Part shown: one piece after another, positions 16,132-26,540 of the stretch
Numbering within the stretch: the first letter of the stretch is position 1
Layout: each line of letters opens with the position of its first letter
Assembly: GCA_944320725.1 (NCBI GenBank)
Contig: CALUIM010000008.1
Location: forward strand, 158,385 to 200,585
DNA from: an uncultured Coriobacteriaceae bacterium
Lineage (GTDB): Bacteria; Actinomycetota; Coriobacteriia; Coriobacteriales; Coriobacteriaceae
Reading direction: 5' to 3'
DNA: 42,201 nucleotides
Made by a program: the position numbers and the translations under genes
The notes under the pieces: generated by a model
The model's database searches: none
Seen by the model: only the letters and a program-made list of their open reading frames with translations
Told to the model about the DNA's origin: nothing

Positions 16132-18325
16132 AGATTTTACTGGCATACTCGAGGTATTGAATCCATTCAAGATCCCTTACCGCGGCATTAATATCAGCAT
16201 CATCGTTGAGCACATGCCATGTTCCGTCGATTGTTTGATACCCAAACCCATTGATAATTGGGACCTCACGCATGATATCAATTTGCGCTTTCTGCCAATC
16301 GCTCATAGGCGCGCCGATAGCGTAGTTAAGTAGCGCTGAAAGCGAGCTAATACCCAAATCACGTCGCTGGGAAACTTGATCATTTCCCGCAACGTCGTAA
16401 TTCGCCCAAATCATATACGGCGTTACATAAGATTGCTCAAACATAGCTGGATCATTTTGGTCATACTTATCAAACTGCAGAGAATTCAACGTCGAGCCGA
16501 ACCATGGCTGATGGTCCCCGAAAAACACAACCACCACCGGTCTATCGAACCCTCTCAACTCATCGAGGAACTTTGAGAAGTCTCGGTCAGATGCTTCGAT
16601 GAGCGAAACATACTCTGTCGCCTGATCACCAAGTGCCAACGATTGATCTTCAAACTGAACATTTAGCCAACTGAAATCATTGTCAACACGATCAACATCT
16701 GTGAGATCCCACACCTCATATCCGCCATGATTTTGCATAGTAACATCAAAGATAAACTGCGGGGAATCGCTACCATATAGCTGTTCAAGAATCGTGTTAT
16801 ATGTTCCTTCATCCGTAATGCCCTCATGTCGATACAGGGAGCTTTCATCGAACGCAGCGATGTCAAGAAAGTGCTCAAAACCGAGTTTCGGGTAAACCAT
16901 GTCCCGATTCCAATTCGTCGCCGCATTAGGATGAATCGCCACTGTAGAATAACCAAGCTGCTCAAACTGTCCGGGCAGCGAAGAGGCACTCGACAAGTCA
17001 TGCATCATATAGGGCTGATTTTGAGTTCCCACGAAGCCCATACAAGAGCCGGTAAGAAACTCGAACTAGCTATTACACGTTCCTCCTCCTTCTACAGAGG
17101 CATACACGTATCCAATGTAAGGCGCGTCGCTCACGCCTTTAAATCGAGCTGGGCCGGAATAATCAGAATTTAGACAGTTGTAGATAGAGAGATCGGAGAA
17201 AGACTCATTCATGACGGCGATAACGGTGGGCTTCAAATCATTGAATTGATTTTCTGCAAGTATTCTGCTTTCAGATTGACCGAACTCGCCTTGATATTGA
17301 GAAGTGCGGCTGCCGAGAATCTCTCTTGCCTCCTCTTCAGAATAGCCGTCGGGTATTTGAATCTGAGCATTTTGTACAAGGGTAATAAACGAACCAAGAA
17401 ACCCCTGTTGCCTATAGACGCCCAACGCATCCCAATGACCTCTTGAGAAGCCCAGATCATCAGAAAAGCTAACCCGTGAAAGACAGCATCCGAAACCAAG
17501 GCACAGGGAAAGACCCAGCCCGAAGCATATGGCAAACCGACATACTCTTTTCTTCACAGGCAATTCTCGGATTGCCGGCGGGCGCACAAATGCCAATAGC
17601 CCGATTGCCGCCACAGCAAGACCCAACGCAACAATCTGTGCCGCACCAAAAACGTAATCATAGCCGCTGCTCACAGAAAGGGCGGTACCGATGGCAAAAA
17701 CATCGCTAGGAACGATAGCAGGCCCTTTAAACAGACCAACATAATACTGCGCCAATCCAACACCAAGACAGACAATCACAACAATGGAGGGGGCTAATCC
17801 TCTTCTACCATTTAGCAAATAAGCAGCGAAAACCACGATGGTCAAGATAGAAATGTTTATCCAGAAGAAACTCGGTGCAAGATCCTCAAGCTGGTCGTTC
17901 CAGGGAATTTCAAGAACAAGAAAGGATAGAGCAACCACGGTGAAAAGAATGAATACATCTCGTAGCACCCCCAGAGCAAACGCAGATTTAGCGCTCAGGC
18001 GGCAAAATGCGTCAGCCGCTTTCCCTCTTAAAAACACCAAGAAACCCGAACAAGTAACGAGCAATACGGAAAAAACTAGATAACGCTTAGAAGAAATATA
18101 GAGGCCATGGGAGCAGGCGACAATCTGAACTGCAAGAACAACAACAGCAGGAAAGGCCCACATCAAAGATGTCAAGCGCTCAAGAGGCCGCTCACGTCGT
18201 GAGATAATTATGTACAAGCAGCCAAAGAGAAGAACAACCGCTAACCCCAGCAGCGGGACAAGCCAATCAAATTCTGATACGGCGTTCGCTGGATACTGGT
18301 TCATAATCCCCGCCGCTTCGTTCAT
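16130..18325 (-). pseudogene. LtaS-like phosphotransferase paralog, interrupted by an in-frame TAG
   Basis: This copy is homologous along its full length to the gene at 7065-9326: an N-terminal membrane block with LEIPWNDQLE and AIVPSDVFAIGTALSVSSGY, then the catalytic domain with NHGGY and FFGDHQP. A single TAG at 17066-17068 replaces the Glu that follows the nucleophile motif (GGGTCNS-stop-FEF against GGSTCNSEFEF in the intact paralog); GAG to TAG is one change. The same frame is open on both sides. As sequenced, the membrane part would be made without the catalytic domain. The start is uncertain: ATG at 18323-18325 is used, but TTG at 18335 is possible and neither has a strong ribosome site. 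Confidence 0.88.
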
Positions 18326-18442
18326 ATCATCAACCAACCTGTTTTAAAAAAAGTCTTTCTATGCAAAACATCAAATAATAAGGAAACCACTCAAAAGATG
18401 ACAAATAGTCAAATTGCATCTATTTGCAGTAGAAATACAAAT

Positions 18443-18471
18443 CGCCCCCTCCGTTATAAGCAGAGGGGGCG
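18443..18471 (-). terminator. Terminator downstream of the DJ-1/PfpI gene
   Basis: A perfect 9-bp stem (CGCCCCCTC/GAGGGGGCG) with an 11-nt loop lies 17 nt past the stop. It is followed on the minus strand by a weak T-rich tract, ATTTGTATTT. Confidence 0.6.
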
Positions 18472-18487
18472 AAAAAGAAAGCGACTG

Positions 18488-19063
18488 CTAGAGCTCGATT
18501 TTGGCGCCCAAGAGCTTAATGAATTCTCGGCAAATTGCAGCATCGCCGGGCCATGCTGGTGAAGTCACAAGATTCCGATCAACAACCGCTTGGTCAGCGG
18601 GAACCTCTTTATACGTCCCGCCTGCAAGATTGATATCAGGTCCAACCGCGGCGTAGGCGGTTGCGGTATATCCCTTCAATACGCCCGCAGCAGTCAAAAC
18701 CTGAGGACCATGGCAAATTGCCGCAACGGGTTTATTATCTGCAAAGAATTCCTGAACGATCTCCAAAACTCGACTATTCAAACGAATGTACTCAGGTGCA
18801 CGACCGCCCGTTATGAAAAGACCTGCATATTCCGCGGTGTCAACAGCGTCGAAATCGGCTGTGAGCGCAAAATTATGACCCCTTAGCTCCGTGTAAGTCT
18901 GCTCTCCTAGGAAGTCATGCACGGCAGTTGCCACAACGTCTCCAGCTTTCTTATCAGGACAAACGGCATCAACCTGATAGCCAAGCATAGAAAGCGCTTG
19001 GAATGGCACCATGGTCTCATAATCTTCAGTAAAGTCCCCGCAGAGCATCAAGATTTTAGGCAT
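18488..19063 (-). CDS. DJ-1/PfpI family protein
   Basis: The 191-residue cytosolic protein has the DJ-1/PfpI fold: N-terminal [14 protein letters not shown] with the conserved acidic residue, [11 protein letters not shown], and the nucleophile elbow [10 protein letters not shown] (Cys117, His118). Members include deglycase-like enzymes, proteases and general stress proteins, and sequence alone does not separate them. It has a strong ribosome site (AAGGAGG) and its own terminator, so it is probably a single-gene unit. It sits between surface-protein genes without an obvious pathway link. Confidence 0.9.
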   Translation of the reverse strand: MPKILMLCGDFTEDYETMVPFQALSMLGYQVDAVCPDKKAGDVVATAVHDFLGEQTYTELRGHNFALTADFDAVDTAEYAGLFITGGRAPEYIRLNSRVLEIVQEFFADNKPVAAICHGPQVLTAAGVLKGYTATAYAAVGPDINLAGGTYKEVPADQAVVDRNLVTSPAWPGDAAICREFIKLLGAKIEL

Positions 19064-19161
19064 GTCTCCTCCTTAGCAGCTCCAGCACAACCGAGCGACT
19101 TACGCTTCTTCTACCTTAAGTCATAAACCTCTTCAAATTCAACTAAAGATGGGCCGAACGC

Positions 19162-19196
19162 CCTGCCAACATCGGCGATGAGCCGATGTTGGCAGG
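19162..19196. terminator. Perfect 15-bp hairpin after the arylsulfotransferase gene
   Basis: CCTGCCAACATCGGC and GCCGATGTTGGCAGG pair perfectly with a 5-nt loop (GATGA). It lies about 57 nt past the stop of the giant minus-strand gene. No T-run follows on either strand, so it is a terminator candidate or an mRNA 3'-end stabiliser. Confidence 0.45.
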
Positions 19197-19252
19197 CGAA
19201 TAAATATCACGAGGCGAACGAACCGCCGTAAGCCCCTCCCGCTGCGTCCAAG

Positions 19253-22200
19253 CTACTCCAAAACAAATTTTTGGGCATCCGTGGCATTCCAAGAAAACAC
19301 CTGCACATTTGCTCCGTTAAAAGCATTTGCCAAAGGAACATCGAGCACACGACCTGAGCTTGCTGCTGTAATACGGGTGAACCCATCCCCCACCGACTGA
19401 ACATACCACTGCTGCGCAAGGGTTCCATTTATTTGATATTGCCAGACATTCGCTCCATCATGAAACCCGCCATCAGCCGCATCGAGCGACATGCGCGCAC
19501 CAGATGCGGGAATGATATAGCGTGTACCATTAGATGTGAGGTCAGTCACATAAAACATCTGCGCCTTCGTACCATTCCGTTTATACAGCTGAACATTTGC
19601 TCCGCCCGCCGTCGAGCCCCCTTCAACATCTAGCACAAGGCTCGGATCAAGAGATGAAGCAATCGTTCTTGTGGAATACACGGGCTTGAAAACAAATCGC
19701 TGCGCATCCGTCCCATTACTCTCCCACATTTGAATATTGCTTCCGCTATCAAGAACACCACCCGCAACATCGAGTCGTTTTCCGGAAGATGCAGATATGA
19801 TCTCGAAAGATCCGTCATCATTTTCCTGAATGAACCATCGCTGGGCAGCAGTGCCATTAGCATCAAATTGTTGAACATTCGCTCCGTTATCTGGCGAGGC
19901 ACCTGAAACATCAAACACGTTTCCAGAGCAGAGAGGTGTGATGGTGTATGCTCCTTCAGATGCATATGTAATAAGAAACATCTGGGCCATGGATCTATTC
20001 CAAGTGAAGAGTTGAACATTGGCACCCGATTGATTCGATGCACCGTAAACATCTAAGACCAAAGATGGATTTGCTTTCATTCCAATCCGATAGACGCCCT
20101 CTTGGAAACGCTCGGAAAAGGCGAACTTTTGAGCATCGGTTCCGTTGCGATCCCATACTTGGACATTAGCGCCGTCAAACGCGCTAGCGTTAGAAACATC
20201 AAGCGCTAGTCCATTTTGAGCAGATATTAGCGAATACCAACCGTCATCGCCTTCTTCGATAAACCATTTTTGTGAATCAGTTCCGTTATGTTCAAATTGC
20301 CAGACATTGGTGCCACTTAAGTTACCGCCCCATTCGACATCAAGCATCTTGTCGGAGCAGAGCGCACTAATCTGATACTGGCCATCACCAAGATAGGTAA
20401 CCATAAACTGTTGCGCAAGCGAGTTATTATCAGTCCAAAGCTGTATGTTTGCCTGACTCTCCGCAGATGCCCCAGAAACATCTAAGACCAGATTACGACG
20501 AAGCTTGGACGAAATAGTGTAGATGCCATCGTCGAGACCAACCGTAACGTGGACGCGACATTCAAATCGCCTGCCACCCAGCTCAGCCCAAACAGTAGTT
20601 TCCCCTTTATCAGAGCCATACACCACTCCATGCTCATCAACTGATGCAACCTTTTCATCAAGACTGAACCATTCAATCGAACCGAGTGGCATGTCATCTC
20701 CGATGCTTATTATTGAAAGCGCGACGCTGTCGCCCCTACGCAATGAGCACTGAGGTGCATCGATCATTGTTCCGGTGACAGTAACTACCATCTGCGCATG
20801 TGTTCCGTTATCAGATGAAAGCGCCGTGACAATCGCAAATCCAGGTTGTTTCGGAGTAACTGAACCGGTTTCATCTACCTCGAGAACATCGCTGTCCGAG
20901 GAAGACCAGCGAGCTTTTCGGTCCATTTCACCTGATGGAGACAGCTTAAGATCCAGCTGCTGCTTGCTCCCTAGCTCCATCCTATCGGACCCCATAATGC
21001 TAGCAGAAGCGGTTGAAATGCCGGAAACCTCAATATCGAGATTCGACTTGCCTTTTGATCCATCGGAAAAATCGGCCAAAAGACAATAGCTCTTTGTTTG
21101 TGAAGTTTGGTCTGGCGAGTATGTGAGCACGGCAGAGAAGGAACCGTCTGAAGCAACCTCGAGCGGCTGAACAATAGAAGTCCCCGCAATATTCTGGCAA
21201 AGGCACAGCCGATCGATCGCGGTGAGGTCACGCACAAACCCAGAAAGGGTAACTCGATTACCTTCGTTTACAACTGACGTAACCTGCGCTTCAACCAGGT
21301 CTTCCGTGTACTGTGAAATATCGGTGCCGTCAGAAAGCACCTCTCCAGCACTTCCAGTCCAAGTAGAACCAGACAATATGTCATATGAGTATGAAAGGGA
21401 CGTGATCTCAACTCTTTCCGCTCGATAAATTGCCGAAGAGCGTATCGGCGACGTCGGCGTAGAGGAAAGACTCCAAATCACATCATTCCCTGACAGCTCG
21501 AACAGAGAAGACTCAATATACAAGGCCGAGCTGTCACTCACCTCGCCGCCCGGTCCAGTCAGACAGTGGCCACCAAAAGCAGAGAGATAATGCCCTGCGT
21601 CCAATTCATCGATATCTCCAATTAGGGCGCAGTAGTGATCGCTACCGAGATCACGCCCCCATTCCCAAGAAAGGGCCACTGTCTTGGCACGCTCATCAAC
21701 ATGCAGCTTGAGCACACGTGAATAGTTATCCGGAGCAAGCACGCGACCGTCAGCGAGCTTTGTTCGGTAGTTGCCGTTATCAAATAAAGCCAAGTCTCCA
21801 TCTGAACATATCATTGCTGCATGTTGACCATACTGCCATTGGAAGGATTCCGCTGAACATGCTTCGGAATCAACCGGGGTTAGAAGCAGGTTTTCAAGAC
21901 CCGTTCCTACATAACATTCAGGATCCGAGAGGACCCACACAACAGAACCGGTAGAGCAATCAATCTTAAATACAGCGGACTGGTGACGGCTTGACACGAT
22001 TAAGCAATCTTCATCCTCAAGATAGAACGCAGAATTGGCATGGAACCAGTTCTCGTTGTACTCCCCCTGGTCATCGCTCAGCATCGGCAGATCATACGAT
22101 GGAGTTGCCAAACGCTCGATTCCATAACGGGCAAGGATCACATCCATGTCCCAGCGACGCACGACCTCGCCGGAATCAGAATCAAATTCAACGACAACAT

Positions 22201-25200
22201 CATTGACCGTACTCTTTGTGTAGTCTGTAGCAAGTGCAAGATAATTCCCATCGGCAAGCTGCTTGAGCTCATGATGGAAGCTCATGTTAGGAAGAAAATA
22301 CGAACGATACTCTCGTCCCAACAAATCGATCTCTAGAGCACTGAAATTATTAGTCTCAGCACTTGACGCTTTACTTCCATCCAGCAATAACAGATGGCCT
22401 TCATCGTTGAAACTTACACCATCAATACCAACATTACCGCCAAAGGCGTAATACCAACGAATGTCACCCTCGATATCAATGGCATAGTAATATGAGCCAC
22501 CTGAAGGGGCGCAGAACGTTAGGCCGGGAGCAATTTCTGATACTCGATCGGCATCGTAATCAACTGTCACAGACGGCATTTTGCTCGGATTTGGAGCGAT
22601 GCCGGTGGTTATCTTGATATCTTTGGTTTCAGCTGAGCCATCTTGATGCGTAATGGAAATTGATACCGACGATGTGTCATTATAGTAGAGGCCGACTATC
22701 GGAATTAAATGAAGAAGCCTCTCTCCCTCTACATCATATGCAATATCGGTGCTCTCGGTTTTACCATGAACCGTCACCTTGACTGAGCACAAGTCATCCG
22801 TATGAAACTGAGCCATAGCGGTCAACGGAGCAATTCCAAAAGGATCCTGCGTAATAACCATCTCAGAAAAAGAACTTATTGAAGCCTGCGCGGCCATCGT
22901 CTCCATGAGCGTCTGCTGCTGATTGCTTGGCAGGTTTTCCGTCACATCGATACTTTCATCAATTGAATCTCCAATTGTGACCGTATAGCCCAACGGGATA
23001 TCTAACGCCTTCTCCCCCGTTTTTGCACGTACCGAAAGTGAGTACTTACCATCAGGAAGAGAGCCGAGATCGACACCACGAGCATAAAACTTCCCACCTG
23101 ACCCTGCTACGGTTACCGGGAAAGTGAAAAGCCCACCCGGTCCGTCAGCCACCAGCTCAACACTATCCGATGGGGCATTTTCTGCGACACGAGCCGACCC
23201 GGTAAGATACAAGAAATTACCTTCGCGCGCTAGCGAAGATATAGTACACAGAGATGAATCTCCCTGTTCAGCAGCCACATCAGATTCCCAGTATCCCGGT
23301 GACCACTCATGGATCTCAACACCAGGATTCAATGAGAGACCCACATCATCTAATCCGCCACCCAGAGAAAAGACGGTAGCTCGGTAGGAGCCGTTGTTTG
23401 CGCGTTCAACCTGATATTCTGCAACAATCTCTCTCTGCTCATCCGATTCAATAATATGAGAACTTCCGGTACCGTTAAACACGGCAAACGAACCAACGTA
23501 ATGATTAGATTCTGACAAGAACTGAGCCGAGCCATACCACCATGAGTAAAGCGCGGAACCTCTTTCCTTGCCATATTGATAGGCCAGTTCTACCGACCGT
23601 TCCTTTTCATTAATTCTATAGCGGCAAACCCGACTATACTGGTCGTTGTTCGCTGCATCTCCGAAGTTATATCGATATGTTCCGTTATCAAAAAGAACCA
23701 AGTCCATGATTCCGGTAATTGGATCATACGATATTACATTTGCGTGATGCTGGTCGTAGAACCACTCGAAAGCGCCGTCATCATCATCGGGGAGAATCAC
23801 TATATCAGAAACGGCTTCCTGCCGAGCCCAGGTCGAACCATCGGCATTCCTGCCCGAAGCAGGCGTCAATACCCAATCAACATTACGCGATTCAACATCA
23901 ATCTTGATAACCATGCTCTGATTGCGCAATGAAAGCACGAGGCTGTTGTCTTCGAAAAGATATTGAACCGAGTTAATATGCCATACATCATCCCAGGCAC
24001 CAACATACGATGGGACAACTGAAGTATCCAGCATTTCATTCAGTTTAAGCCAAGGCCGAGCTTCACCTGTCGCCAAATCAAGCTGCCAAATCCCGGCGTC
24101 GTCGTTAGTCATTCCATCTTGGATATACAAGATGGTGTCGGAATCGAGAAGCGTAAGGTCATGATCGGGTGAAATGACAGGATTGGAAATGATTTGCTCA
24201 ATCTTCCCCATCCAGGTCATGTGAACAAGCTCGACACCGTCATCATAAACTGAATCGGTTAAGGGGTTGCGGAAGAAAAAGAAGCCAGTAGAATCGCTGT
24301 CCAATCTCATGGGATACGATGAATCGCTATTCAAGGCCTTTCCGGACCAGCTTTCTGGCAAATACCACCTTACATCACCGTTATTATCAAAAACGATTTG
24401 ATGCGGACTTTGGAGTACAAACAACTGGCCCAATTGCTGCGTGCCAGCACCGGCAACCTTACTGACATATTCAACGGAGTCGGGAAGCGGCTGAGTCTCT
24501 ATAACAATATCGCTGGAAACGTCTCCCGCCTGCAGCGTGACCGTGTTCTTATATCCAGCATATAGTCCAACAATAGGCACCTCGTGATGAGTAGATTTAC
24601 CGTGTACGGGATATGTTATGTCTCCCGAGGGGTCTTTTCCATGAACCGTAACAGTTATTTCCTGTTCGACGCTCGTTTCAAATACCGCCAGCGCGGTTAA
24701 CGGGGCTGTGCCGTACACGTCCTGAACCACCATGGGAGCATCGAACGACGCGCCGCCTATAGACTCATAGTATTCAAGCAGATCGTTTTCAATATCGCTT
24801 TGTGAACTAACGTAATTCAGCCCTGAGGGAACCTCATTATCGATTGGATTAAACGGAGCGCTCGACACCTCTCCGCATCGCACGGACCATCCAGCACCAT
24901 TGGAACCGAGTAACGACTCCGGCACTTCAAATGCAATAGATCCAGAAGAGCTGGCGATAACTTGTTCAGAGGAAAACGTTTCGTAGTTATGATTCTTCAA
25001 GAAGACGGAGATGGGCGAAATTGCCTTATAAGAGCCCCCTCCATCCAAGAAAAGCTCCATCTCACCTGCCTGCAGCGCGCTCGCCGTCGGCACCAGCTTC
25101 GTTGCACGAATCGATACGATTGCATAGCACATACCAGGCGACGGCTCATCATCGTAAACAATCTCTTCAACTGTCCCGTCATAGCCAGTTGTATGCTGTA

Positions 25201-25345
25201 TGGTATGCAATTCCTCAACGGTGGAAACAGAGGAAACCGAAAGAGACCAACCGCTTGCCTCCTCTCCATAAGCCGGCAGCGGAAGCACAGCCATGGAGAA
25301 CACTGTTGCCACCATAGAAACAACAACGTACAGGAGACGAAGCAT
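19253..25345 (-). CDS. Giant secreted protein: two arylsulfotransferase modules, two Big_2-like domains and nine RICIN repeats
   Basis: The 2030-residue protein starts at ATG 25343-25345 (AGGGGATT upstream) with a signal peptide (1-27). Module 1: Arylsulfotran_N-like Ig domain (about 205-285, YGTAPLTALAVF) and ASST propeller (about 300-690) with DVWHINS (His456, Asn458), Arg474 and DQHH (His533). Module 2: N domain (about 833-915, FGIAPLTAMAQF) and propeller (about 925-1310) with FHHE, WFHANS (His1102, Asn1104), SSRHQ (Arg1120) and GQH (His1175). ASST enzymes move sulfate between phenols through a phospho-histidine-like sulfo-His intermediate. Two Big_2-like Ig domains (about 1447-1525 and 1530-1602) and nine RICIN repeats (1605-2030) follow. 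No sortase signal or C-terminal membrane segment is seen. Module 1 has SLRNQ where module 2 has SSRHQ, so activities may differ. It is divergent from the copy 2 GT2 gene. Sulfating a surface glycan, or a host or diet phenol, is inference. Confidence 0.9.
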   Translation of the reverse strand: MLRLLYVVVSMVATVFSMAVLPLPAYGEEASGWSLSVSSVSTVEELHTIQHTTGYDGTVEEIVYDDEPSPGMCYAIVSIRATKLVPTASALQAGEMELFLDGGGSYKAISPISVFLKNHNYETFSSEQVIASSSGSIAFEVPESLLGSNGAGWSVRCGEVSSAPFNPIDNEVPSGLNYVSSQSDIENDLLEYYESIGGASFDAPMVVQDVYGTAPLTALAVFETSVEQEITVTVHGKDPSGDITYPVHGKSTHHEVPIVGLYAGYKNTVTLQAGDVSSDIVIETQPLPDSVEYVSKVAGAGTQQLGQLFVLQSPHQIVFDNNGDVRWYLPESWSGKALNSDSSYPMRLDSDSTGFFFFRNPLTDSVYDDGVELVHMTWMGKIEQIISNPVISPDHDLTLLDSDTILYIQDGMTNDDAGIWQLDLATGEARPWLKLNEMLDTSVVPSYVGAWDDVWHINSVQYLFEDNSLVLSLRNQSMVIKIDVESRNVDWVLTPASGRNADGSTWARQEAVSDIVILPDDDDGAFEWFYDQHHANVISYDPITGIMDLVLFDNGTYRYNFGDAANNDQYSRVCRYRINEKERSVELAYQYGKERGSALYSWWYGSAQFLSESNHYVGSFAVFNGTGSSHIIESDEQREIVAEYQVERANNGSYRATVFSLGGGLDDVGLSLNPGVEIHEWSPGYWESDVAAEQGDSSLCTISSLAREGNFLYLTGSARVAENAPSDSVELVADGPGGLFTFPVTVAGSGGKFYARGVDLGSLPDGKYSLSVRAKTGEKALDIPLGYTVTIGDSIDESIDVTENLPSNQQQTLMETMAAQASISSFSEMVITQDPFGIAPLTAMAQFHTDDLCSVKVTVHGKTESTDIAYDVEGERLLHLIPIVGLYYNDTSSVSISITHQDGSAETKDIKITTGIAPNPSKMPSVTVDYDADRVSEIAPGLTFCAPSGGSYYYAIDIEGDIRWYYAFGGNVGIDGVSFNDEGHLLLLDGSKASSAETNNFSALEIDLLGREYRSYFLPNMSFHHELKQLADGNYLALATDYTKSTVNDVVVEFDSDSGEVVRRWDMDVILARYGIERLATPSYDLPMLSDDQGEYNENWFHANSAFYLEDEDCLIVSSRHQSAVFKIDCSTGSVVWVLSDPECYVGTGLENLLLTPVDSEACSAESFQWQYGQHAAMICSDGDLALFDNGNYRTKLADGRVLAPDNYSRVLKLHVDERAKTVALSWEWGRDLGSDHYCALIGDIDELDAGHYLSAFGGHCLTGPGGEVSDSSALYIESSLFELSGNDVIWSLSSTPTSPIRSSAIYRAERVEITSLSYSYDILSGSTWTGSAGEVLSDGTDISQYTEDLVEAQVTSVVNEGNRVTLSGFVRDLTAIDRLCLCQNIAGTSIVQPLEVASDGSFSAVLTYSPDQTSQTKSYCLLADFSDGSKGKSNLDIEVSGISTASASIMGSDRMELGSKQQLDLKLSPSGEMDRKARWSSSDSDVLEVDETGSVTPKQPGFAIVTALSSDNGTHAQMVVTVTGTMIDAPQCSLRRGDSVALSIISIGDDMPLGSIEWFSLDEKVASVDEHGVVYGSDKGETTVWAELGGRRFECRVHVTVGLDDGIYTISSKLRRNLVLDVSGASAESQANIQLWTDNNSLAQQFMVTYLGDGQYQISALCSDKMLDVEWGGNLSGTNVWQFEHNGTDSQKWFIEEGDDGWYSLISAQNGLALDVSNASAFDGANVQVWDRNGTDAQKFAFSERFQEGVYRIGMKANPSLVLDVYGASNQSGANVQLFTWNRSMAQMFLITYASEGAYTITPLCSGNVFDVSGASPDNGANVQQFDANGTAAQRWFIQENDDGSFEIISASSGKRLDVAGGVLDSGSNIQMWESNGTDAQRFVFKPVYSTRTIASSLDPSLVLDVEGGSTAGGANVQLYKRNGTKAQMFYVTDLTSNGTRYIIPASGARMSLDAADGGFHDGANVWQYQINGTLAQQWYVQSVGDGFTRITAASSGRVLDVPLANAFNGANVQVFSWNATDAQKFVLE

Positions 25346-25546
25346 AATAATCCCCTCGTAATTTAGGCAGATATTAACATATATTATATGCGCCCATCTA
25401 TCAATCGCGAAGCTTACAATCAACCGTATTGTTGAGCCGAGCGGAATCACCCAATTCAAAATGTAAATCTCGTTACGCCTGTCTTTAGTCCGCCTGTTGT
25501 TTAAAATTGTCGTATCCGTTGTTGTTAGCGCTTGATCGGAGAATAT

Positions 25547-26473
25547 ATGCCTCACTCCATAGCAGTGCTTATCCCGTGCTTCAATGAAGCTTTGACTATA
25601 AGTAAGGTTGTTGATGACTTTCGGCGAGAACTACCTGAAGCCGCTATCTATGTATACGACAACAACTCCACCGACGATACAGCAAGGATAGCCGCAGAGC
25701 GTGGCGCAACAGTTCGCCATGAGTCTCGCCAGGGAAAGGGAAACGTTGTTCGGCAGATGTTTCGTGATATTGAAGCCGATTGTTATCTTCTAGTAGATGG
25801 GGATGACACCTATCCTGCAGAGTCAGCCATGATGCTCTGCTCCCCCATTCTTGAAGGTGCAGCAGATATGACCGTTGGCGATCGCCTCTCGAATGGAACC
25901 TATGCCGAGGAGAACAAGCGCGCGTTCCATGGCTTTGGCAATAATTTAGTTCGCTCTATGATTAAGTGGATTTATGGATATGAGTTTGATGATGTAATGA
26001 CGGGCTATAGGGCGTTTTCGCGAACCTTTGTAAAGACATTCCCCGTGCTTTCGGAGGGCTTTCAAATCGAAACAGAACTTTCCATTCATGCCGTTGATCG
26101 CCGTTGGCGTATCCTCGATGTTCCAATCGTTTATCGCGATCGGCCTGCAGGCTCAGAATCCAAACTCGATACGATCGGCGATGGCCTCAAGGTTATCATG
26201 ATGATCGGGACGTTATTTAAGGACTATCGTCCACTCAAATTTTTTAGCCTAGTCGCACTTTTGCTCGCACTAATTGGTCTTTTGCTGGGGATACCCGTCA
26301 TCGTTGACTTTTTTCAAACTGGGCTTGTTCCCCGTCTGCCGACAGCGCTTCTTGCAGTCGCAGCTTTCTTCCTCTGCTTTCTTTCCCTTGTTACCGGCTT
26401 TATATTGGACAGCGTTGCGAAATCAGAAAGACGAGAGTGGGAACTTGCGGTCTATAGAGAAACCGCACATTGA
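25547..26473 (+). CDS. GT2 family glycosyltransferase with two C-terminal membrane segments (copy 2)
   Basis: The 308-residue protein is nearly collinear with copy 1 at 10224-11153: AVLIPCFNEALTI, VDGDDTYPAE, the identical stretch DMTVGDRLSNGTYAEENKRA, then two membrane segments. It probably transfers a sugar from a nucleotide donor to polyprenyl phosphate at the inner membrane face. ATG 25547 has GGAG 6 nt upstream; the in-frame TTG at 25532 is rejected. Codon use here is A/T-rich at third positions, unlike copy 1, even where the proteins are identical. A second GT2 gene follows after 67 nt on the same strand, so the two may form one transcript. Confidence 0.9.
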   Translation: MPHSIAVLIPCFNEALTISKVVDDFRRELPEAAIYVYDNNSTDDTARIAAERGATVRHESRQGKGNVVRQMFRDIEADCYLLVDGDDTYPAESAMMLCSPILEGAADMTVGDRLSNGTYAEENKRAFHGFGNNLVRSMIKWIYGYEFDDVMTGYRAFSRTFVKTFPVLSEGFQIETELSIHAVDRRWRILDVPIVYRDRPAGSESKLDTIGDGLKVIMMIGTLFKDYRPLKFFSLVALLLALIGLLLGIPVIVDFFQTGLVPRLPTALLAVAAFFLCFLSLVTGFILDSVAKSERREWELAVYRETAH

Positions 26474-26540
26474 GTTCTCGGCATTCATATAATCTGTACT
26501 TCATACTTGATAACAAGTATCTACGTTTTAGAAGGCACGC

